DNA from: Blastomonas ursincola
GTDB lineage: Bacteria > Pseudomonadota > Alphaproteobacteria > Sphingomonadales > Sphingomonadaceae
Reading direction: 5' to 3'
NCBI RefSeq assembly: GCF_013607875.1
Contig: NZ_VDES01000004.1
Location: 115,870-152,708, forward strand
DNA length: 36,839 nt
Shown: one piece after another, positions 31,697 to 36,839 of the stretch
How positions within the stretch are numbered: position 1 is the first letter of the stretch
Layout: the number at the start of each line of letters is the position of its first letter
The notes under the pieces: generated by a model
The model's input: the letters and a program-made list of their open reading frames with translations, nothing else
Told to the model about the DNA's origin: nothing
The model's database searches: none
Translations under genes and position numbers: made by a program

Positions 31697-31725
31697 TTGC
31701 CAGCAAAACTGGTTGCAGATAGAAA
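31697..31725 (+). promoter_or_regulatory. Promoter of the RND efflux operon with operator in the spacer
   Basis: TTGCCA (31697-31702) and TAGAAA (31720-31725) are 17 bases apart, matching the -35/-10 layout at 5/6 and 4/6 positions. The second AAACTGGTT copy lies within the spacer, where a bound repressor would block RNA polymerase. The predicted transcription start falls at or near the ATG at 31732, suggesting a leaderless mRNA. Confidence 0.45.
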
Positions 31726-31731
31726 CTCAAT

Positions 31732-32862
31732 ATGCGTTTCGTCACCGCGCGCCGTTACGGCCCCCTCACCCTGTCGCTGATCGTCGGCGCTTCGCTGGCG
31801 CTGTCCGCCTGTTCGGGCGGCAAGGACGAGCCCGCGCCGGTCGCGGCGGACAAGGTCTATCCCGTGACCATTGCGCAAGTGCAGCCCGCCAGCACCTCCG
31901 CGCTGATCACCGCAGCGGGCACGGTGCGCTATCGCTACGAGACACCGCTGGGCTTCACGACAGCGGGCAAGATCGCCAGCATCCGCTTCCAGGAGGGCGA
32001 CCGGGTGATGCCCGGTGCGCTGATCGCGGCGCTCGATGCGACCCAGGTCGGCGCCAATCTGGAAAGCGCCAGGGCCGAGCAGCAGCGCGCGCAGGCCGAA
32101 CTCGGCCGGTTCCAGCAGCTGTTCGAAAAGGGCTGGGTGACTCGCGCGCAGCTCGAACGCGCCGAGGCGACCGCGCGCGCTGCGACCGCCCAGGTCAGCA
32201 CCGCAGGCTTTGCCAGCGGCACCTCGCAAATTCTTGCACCTTCGGGCGGCATCATCCTGGCGCGCAGCGCAGAGCCGGGACAGGTGGTGGCAGCCGGCAC
32301 GCAGATCGTCGTGCTGGGCGAGACCAGCGGCGGCATGGTACTGCGCGCGCCGATGATCGACAGCGATATCGCGCGCCTTTCCCCCGGCATGCCGGTCCTG
32401 GTGCGGCTGTCGGCGGTGCCCGGCGGCGAGATCGAGGGCGTCATCAGCGAGATCGACGCGCGCGCCAATCCGAGTTCGGGCGCGTTCGAGGTGACGGTCG
32501 CGCTGCCCGCCAACCCTGCCCTGCGATCGGGCCAGATCGGCACGGCGGAGTTCCGCGTCGCCGCCGCGCCCGATGCGTCAGGCCTCGCGGTTCCCGCGAG
32601 CGCCGTGTTCAACGTCCGCGCGGACGAGGGCTTTGTCTATCTGCTCGACCCGAAGACAAGCCGGGTGCGCGCCCGCGCGGTGCAGATTGGCCGGATCGAC
32701 GACAAGGAACTGATCGTCACCGGCGGGCTAAGGCCCGGCGACCGGATCGTGACCTCGGGCCTGGTGCTGCTGACCGATGGCGCGAAGGTGAAGCCGCTCG
32801 CCAGCCGCCAGCCAAGCCGCACCACCGCCGCTGCGGCCCCGGCCGCCGACGCCGCGCGATGA
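31732..32862 (+). CDS. RND efflux periplasmic adaptor, lipoprotein
   Basis: A 376-residue membrane-fusion protein of an RND efflux system. A signal peptide ends in the lipobox LSAC with lipid-anchor Cys27. Barrel-sandwich/lipoyl segments (FTTAGKIASIRFQEGDRVMPG, APSGGIILARSAEPGQVV), a helical hairpin (residues ~103-145) and the beta-barrel/membrane-proximal part (AVPASAVFNV, GLRPGDRIVTSGLVLLTDG) follow. The start is fixed: an in-frame TAG lies at 31720-31722 with no other start between. No Shine-Dalgarno sequence precedes it. It is 22 bp upstream of the pump gene. Confidence 0.94.
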   Translation: MRFVTARRYGPLTLSLIVGASLALSACSGGKDEPAPVAADKVYPVTIAQVQPASTSALITAAGTVRYRYETPLGFTTAGKIASIRFQEGDRVMPGALIAALDATQVGANLESARAEQQRAQAELGRFQQLFEKGWVTRAQLERAEATARAATAQVSTAGFASGTSQILAPSGGIILARSAEPGQVVAAGTQIVVLGETSGGMVLRAPMIDSDIARLSPGMPVLVRLSAVPGGEIEGVISEIDARANPSSGAFEVTVALPANPALRSGQIGTAEFRVAAAPDASGLAVPASAVFNVRADEGFVYLLDPKTSRVRARAVQIGRIDDKELIVTGGLRPGDRIVTSGLVLLTDGAKVKPLASRQPSRTTAAAAPAADAAR

Positions 32863-32884
32863 CGCCGACCCGGCGCGCCCCGCA

Positions 32885-35800
32885 ATGAACCTTGCCGCCT
32901 TCACCATCGCCCGCTGGCAGCTCAGCCTGGTGGCGTTCCTGCTGCTCGCAGCCTTGGGCCTGACCTCGCTGCTCACCATTCCGCGCTCGGTCGATCCGCA
33001 TTTCCCGATCCCCGTGGTCACCGTGATCATCGCGCTGCCCGGAGCCGATGCGGCGGACATCGAGCAGACCATCGCCAAGCCGGTCGAGGAGGTGCTGCGC
33101 GGCATCGACGATATCGACGAGATCCGTGCCGGGATTACCGACGGCTTCGTCACTGTCACCGCCGAATTCGACTGGGATGGCGACCCCGACCAGTATTTCA
33201 ACGATGTCGTGCGCGAAGTGAGCGCGATCCGCAGCCAGCTGCCCGAAGGCATTACCGAGCTGCGCTATCGCAAGGCACGCACCACCGAGGCGGCAGTGCT
33301 GCAACTCGCGATGGTCAGCAAGACCGCGAGCTGGCGGCGGATGCAGAAATATTCGGAGGATATCCGGGATACCTTCGTGCGCTATCCCGGCGTGCGCAAC
33401 ACGGTGATCGACGGCCTGCCGCAGCCCGAGGTGCAGGTGGCAATCGACAGCCGCCGCCTTGCCGAGCTGGGCCTCGCCCCGTCCGCGATCGCCGATGCGC
33501 TGCGCCGCGGCGGCGCGGAGCTGCCGCCCGGCGCGGTGGACAGCGCTGGGCGGCGCTTCAATGTCGAGGCGGGCGGCGCCTATCGCGATCTCGACACGAT
33601 CGCCAACCTGCCGATCCGCGCGGGCAACGGCACGCTGATGCGGGTGAAGGACGTCGCCGATGTCCGCTGGGGCAATGCCGAACAGCTCTATATCACCCGC
33701 TTCAACGGCGAGCGCGCGATCTTCCTGTCGATCCTGCAGAAGGACGGGTTCGACGTGATCCGGCTCAAGGCGTCGCTCGAAGAGGAGCTCAAGCGGCAAC
33801 AGGCGAATTTCCCGCCCGATATCCGGCTCGAGCAGATTTTCGACCAGAGCCGCGACATCGAGCACCGCCTGAGCGAGCTCACCCGCGACTTCTCGATCGC
33901 ACTCGGCCTCGTCATCATCACATTGCTGCCGCTGGGGTGGCGCGCGTCGGTCATCGTGATGATCTCGATCCCGCTGTCGCTCGCCTCGGGCCTGCTCGCG
34001 ATCAGCGTGATGGGCTTCAACCTGAGCCAGCTGGCGGTCGCGGGCTTCATCGTGGCGCTGGGCCTGCTGGTCGACGATTCGATCGTGGTGACCGAGAATA
34101 TCGCGCGGCATCTGCGCATGGGCAAGCGCCGCTCGATTGCGGCGATCGACGCCACACGCGAGATCACGCCTGCGGTGCTCGGCTCGACCGGCGTGCTGAT
34201 CTTCGCCTTCACGCCGCTGCTCTTCCTTCCCGAAGGCGCAGGCAAGTTCACCCAGTCGTTCATCTACACGATCATCTTCACCGTCTTCGCCTCGCTGGTG
34301 ATCTCGCTGACGATCATCCCCTTCCTCGCCAGCCGCATTCTCTCGCGCGACGAGGACCCGGAGGGCAATGCCATCCTCAAATGGCTGACGCACCAGATCG
34401 AGCGGCTCTATCGCCCGATCCTGCACAGCGCGCTCGACAAGCCGAAACAGACCTTCTGGGCGTCGATGGCGCTCACCCTATCGGCCTTCGCGCTGATCCC
34501 GGTGCTGGGCTTCAGCCTGTTCCCCTATGCCGATACCAGCTATTTCCGCGTCACCATCGATGCCGAGCAGGGCAGCAGCGTCGCCACCACCGACGCGCTG
34601 GTGCGCAAGGTCGAGGCGGTGCTGGCGAAGGAACCCGACATCAAGGTGCGCGCGGCCAATACCGGCAGCTCGAACCCGCAGGTCTTCTACAATGTCTTCG
34701 CGCTCGACCAGCGGCCCAATTTCGGCGAGGTGTTCGCGGTGATGGATGCCTGGCATCCCGATCGCAGTCCGCAGATGATCGCGCGCATCCGCGACCGGCT
34801 CGAGCAGATTCCCGGCGCGCGCTTCAATGTCGAACTGTTCCAGAACGGCGCGCCGATTGCCTCGCCCGTGGCGCTGCGCATCACCGGCGAGAATCTCGAC
34901 ACGCTGCGTGACATTGCTGCAAAGGTAGAGAAGATCCTGCGGTCGACGCCTGGCGCGCGAGACGTGATCAACCCGGTCGCGACCGACGGCATCGACCTGG
35001 ATATCGGCATCGACGATGCCAAGGCGGCGCTGCTCAACATCGCGCCGGGCGAGCCGCGTCGCGCGATCCGCCTGGCGCTGTCGGGCGAGAATGCGGGCAC
35101 GTTCCGCGATCCCGAAGGCGACAGCTATCGCGTCACCGTGCGCCTGCCGCTCGGCGAGACCCAGCCGATCTCCGCGCTCGACAAGGTCTATGTCGCCAGC
35201 CGCACCGGCGAGGCCATTCCGCTCTCGCAGATCAGCACGCCGCGCCTCGAAAGCGTGCCGCCGCAGATCCAGCGCTTCCAGCTCGAACGGTCGGTCACCG
35301 TCACCGCCAACGCCCAGCCCGGGGCGCTGCCCGCACGGATCAGCCAGCAGGCGATGGACGAGGTGGGCAAGCTGAAACTGCCGCCGGGCTATCGCGTCTC
35401 CGCCGGCGGCGAGGCCGAGGCGATCGCGACGGTGTTCGGCGGCCTGGGCCCGATCATCCTCATCGCGCTGTTCGGTATCTTCGCGGTGCTGGTGGCGGAA
35501 TTCGGCCGCTTCCGCGAGACGATCGTGGTGGCAGGCGTGATCCCGCTGGGCACGTTCGGCGGCTTTGTCGCGCTGTTCGTGACCGGATCCTCGCTCAGCT
35601 ACATGGCGATCATCGGCTTCGTCGCGCTGATCGGCATCGAGATCAAGAACTCGATCCTGCTGGTCGATTTCACCACCCAGCTGCGCCGCGAGGGCATGGA
35701 ATTGCGCGCCGCGATCGAACGCGCGGGCGAGGTGCGCTTCCTGCCGGTGCTGCTAACCTCGGTCACCGCGATCGGCGGCCTGCTGCCGCTCGCGCTGTTC

Positions 35801-35965
35801 GGCGGATCGCTGTACGCGCCGCTCGCCAGCGTGATCATCGGCGGGCTGATTTCCTCCACCCTGCTCTCGCGCATCGTCACCCCGGTCATGTACCTGCTGA
35901 TCGCGCGCGGCGGAGAAAAGGACAGCGATGCCAAGGCACCGCCGGTGCTGCCGGTTGAAGGCTGA
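32885..35965 (+). CDS. RND-family efflux pump permease
   Basis: A 1026-residue inner-membrane proton-driven exporter of the AcrB/MdtB/CusA superfamily. It has an N-terminal TM helix (LSLVAFLLLAALGLTSLLTI), the periplasmic porter domain, TM2-6 with LGLVIITLLPLGW, and the GLLVDDSIVVTENIARH segment, where Asp-Asp is the proton-relay pair. A second periplasmic domain and TM7-12 follow (IILIALFGIFAVLVAEFG, IGFVALIGIEIKNSILLVDF). The length is normal. It works with the adaptor at 31732. The outer-membrane channel is not in the window. Substrate is unknown; the ~3.1-kb pair is probably TetR-regulated. Confidence 0.95.
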   Translation: MNLAAFTIARWQLSLVAFLLLAALGLTSLLTIPRSVDPHFPIPVVTVIIALPGADAADIEQTIAKPVEEVLRGIDDIDEIRAGITDGFVTVTAEFDWDGDPDQYFNDVVREVSAIRSQLPEGITELRYRKARTTEAAVLQLAMVSKTASWRRMQKYSEDIRDTFVRYPGVRNTVIDGLPQPEVQVAIDSRRLAELGLAPSAIADALRRGGAELPPGAVDSAGRRFNVEAGGAYRDLDTIANLPIRAGNGTLMRVKDVADVRWGNAEQLYITRFNGERAIFLSILQKDGFDVIRLKASLEEELKRQQANFPPDIRLEQIFDQSRDIEHRLSELTRDFSIALGLVIITLLPLGWRASVIVMISIPLSLASGLLAISVMGFNLSQLAVAGFIVALGLLVDDSIVVTENIARHLRMGKRRSIAAIDATREITPAVLGSTGVLIFAFTPLLFLPEGAGKFTQSFIYTIIFTVFASLVISLTIIPFLASRILSRDEDPEGNAILKWLTHQIERLYRPILHSALDKPKQTFWASMALTLSAFALIPVLGFSLFPYADTSYFRVTIDAEQGSSVATTDALVRKVEAVLAKEPDIKVRAANTGSSNPQVFYNVFALDQRPNFGEVFAVMDAWHPDRSPQMIARIRDRLEQIPGARFNVELFQNGAPIASPVALRITGENLDTLRDIAAKVEKILRSTPGARDVINPVATDGIDLDIGIDDAKAALLNIAPGEPRRAIRLALSGENAGTFRDPEGDSYRVTVRLPLGETQPISALDKVYVASRTGEAIPLSQISTPRLESVPPQIQRFQLERSVTVTANAQPGALPARISQQAMDEVGKLKLPPGYRVSAGGEAEAIATVFGGLGPIILIALFGIFAVLVAEFGRFRETIVVAGVIPLGTFGGFVALFVTGSSLSYMAIIGFVALIGIEIKNSILLVDFTTQLRREGMELRAAIERAGEVRFLPVLLTSVTAIGGLLPLALFGGSLYAPLASVIIGGLISSTLLSRIVTPVMYLLIARGGEKDSDAKAPPVLPVEG

Positions 35966-36049
35966 GACGGTTGTTTTGAGCGGCCTTCACGCTATCTCTC
36001 TGGAGAACGTAAACCAAGCCCGGACTTGGAACAGACAAGGATGGAAAGC

Positions 36050-36583
36050 ATGACCGAACAAACCGCCATCATCGCCGGAGGCTGTTTCTGGTGTACCGAG
36101 GCCGTGTTCAACGACGTGATCGGCGTGAGCAAGGTCGAGAGCGGCTATATCGGCGGCACCACCGAGAACCCGACCTACAAGCAGGTATGTTCGGGCAATA
36201 CCGGCCATGCCGAGGCGATCCGCGTGACCTTCGACGACGCGCAGCTGAGCTATGCCGATCTGCTCGACATCTTCTTCGCGACGCACGATCCGACGCAGCT
36301 CAACCGCCAGGGCAATGATGTCGGCACCCAGTATCGTTCGGCCATCTTTCCGCTCGATGCGGTGCAGCAGGTCGAGGCCGAGGCCGCGATGAGCCGCAAC
36401 CAGGCGAACTGGCCCTCGACCATCGTCACCACGATCGAGGAGCCGACGACCTGGTACCCGGCCGAGGACTATCACCAGGAATATTGGCAGGGCGAAGGCC
36501 AGCGCAATCCCTATTGCCTGGCGGTGATCCCGCCCAAGCTGCAGAAATTGCGCAAGAGCTTTGCCGCGCGGGTCAAGGCCTGA
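36050..36583 (+). CDS. msrA: Peptide-methionine (S)-S-oxide reductase
   Basis: A 177-residue MsrA that reduces methionine-S-sulfoxide in proteins using thioredoxin. The catalytic motif GGCFWC has nucleophile Cys12 and Cys15. Family motifs GYIGGTTENPTYKQV, HAEAIRVTFD, DVGTQYRSAIF and AEDYHQEYW follow, and a further Cys in NPYCLAVI is the probable resolving residue. The ATG at 36050 is preferred, with AAGG about ten bases upstream. ATGs at 36026 and 36041 are in frame but poorly placed. It lies alone, 84 bp after the pump gene. Confidence 0.96.
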   Translation: MTEQTAIIAGGCFWCTEAVFNDVIGVSKVESGYIGGTTENPTYKQVCSGNTGHAEAIRVTFDDAQLSYADLLDIFFATHDPTQLNRQGNDVGTQYRSAIFPLDAVQQVEAEAAMSRNQANWPSTIVTTIEEPTTWYPAEDYHQEYWQGEGQRNPYCLAVIPPKLQKLRKSFAARVKA

Positions 36584-36606
36584 GCCCGGCGTCACCGGGT
36601 CGCGGC

Positions 36607-36612
36607 TTGACA
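36607..36612 (+). promoter_or_regulatory. Possible -35 box upstream of galU
   Basis: A consensus TTGACA lies 61 bp before the galU start. No good -10 box is found 16-18 bases downstream (AAGGTC), so the call is weak. Confidence 0.3.
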
Positions 36613-36672
36613 GCCGGGCGGCACGCTGCAAGGTCTCGCCTCGGCTGTCGGGGCCGATAAAGAGGACATAAC

Positions 36673-36839
36673 GTGAAGCCCATCCGCAAAGCTGTGTTTC
36701 CGGTTGCCGGTCTCGGCACCCGCTTTCTTCCCGCGACCAAGGCCATCCCCAAGGAGATGCTGCCGATCGTCGACCGCCCGCTGATCCAGTATGCGGTGGA
36801 CGAGGCGCGCGAGGCCGGGATCGAGCAGATGATCTTCGT
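36673..36839 (+). CDS. galU: UTP-glucose-1-phosphate uridylyltransferase, 5' part only
   Basis: The first 55 codons of GalU, cut by the window end. The nucleotide-binding motif [19 protein letters not shown], followed by [18 protein letters not shown], is diagnostic. The enzyme makes UDP-glucose from UTP and glucose 1-phosphate for polysaccharide and glycolipid synthesis. GTG at 36673 is the start, with AGAGGA six bases upstream. It is too short here to judge completeness. Confidence 0.93.
   Translation, partial: MKPIRKAVFPVAGLGTRFLPATKAIPKEMLPIVDRPLIQYAVDEAREAGIEQMIF

Noticed and set aside
36584-36619. Inverted repeat GCCCGGC...GCCGGGC as terminator of msrA
   Set aside because: Only seven pairs around a 22-base loop and no T-tract.

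Overview
The window is GC-rich and densely coding, and it looks chromosomal. It fits an alphaproteobacterium of the sphingomonad type: a TonB-dependent receptor for nutrient uptake, split carotenoid genes (crtI, crtB), many SDR and Rieske genes typical of oligotrophic degraders, and short palindromic intergenic repeats. Genus cannot be fixed from the sequence. No rRNA, tRNA, CRISPR array, transposase or integrase was seen. No gene-free stretch is longer than about 220 bases.

Regions. (1) 29-5453, minus: acyl-CoA synthetase, carotenoid-cleavage-type dioxygenase and TonB-dependent receptor, ending leftward. (2) 5668-12566, plus: cytoplasmic molybdopterin oxidoreductase, Rieske ferredoxin, SDR, SDR, MDR-type reductase, ThuA-like protein, SDR. 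(3) 12582-13133, minus: a ParD/ParE toxin-antitoxin pair set into the cluster. (4) 13303-21081, plus: P450, acyl-CoA dehydrogenase, DUF35 protein, SCP2/Ltp2-type thiolase, SDR, second ThuA-like protein, second acyl-CoA dehydrogenase, 2,4-dienoyl-CoA-reductase-like SDR. (5) 21210-22749: an orphan LuxR-type regulator (plus) facing a VOC-family protein (minus). (6) 22847-27326, plus: two Rieske oxygenase alpha subunits, SnoaL-like, ABM-like and SDR. (7) 27437-31137, plus: crtI, GFA-family protein, LOG-family protein, crtB. (8) 31138-36839: hemerythrin-like protein (minus), RND efflux adaptor and pump, msrA, and the start of galU.

Regions 1-6 read as one catabolic island of about 27 kb. The receptor would import a hydrophobic substrate. 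The dioxygenase, P450 and Rieske enzymes would oxidise it, the SDR/MDR enzymes would process alcohols, ketones and double bonds, and the ligase, dehydrogenases and thiolase/aldolase would shorten it as CoA thioesters. The block P450-ACAD-DUF35-Ltp2-like thiolase resembles the mycobacterial igr (steroid side-chain) operon in gene content. A terpenoid, steroid-like or phenylpropanoid/stilbenoid substrate is therefore plausible, but the substrate is not shown by the sequence. No electron-transfer reductase, enoyl-CoA hydratase or ring-cleavage extradiol enzyme was seen.

Two kinds of intergenic repeat punctuate the window. One is a modular 78-132 bp element with perfect or near-perfect 15-bp terminal inverted repeats, found between genes inside the catabolic operons. 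The other is a set of CTCCCC/GGGGAG palindromes that act more like gene-end punctuation.
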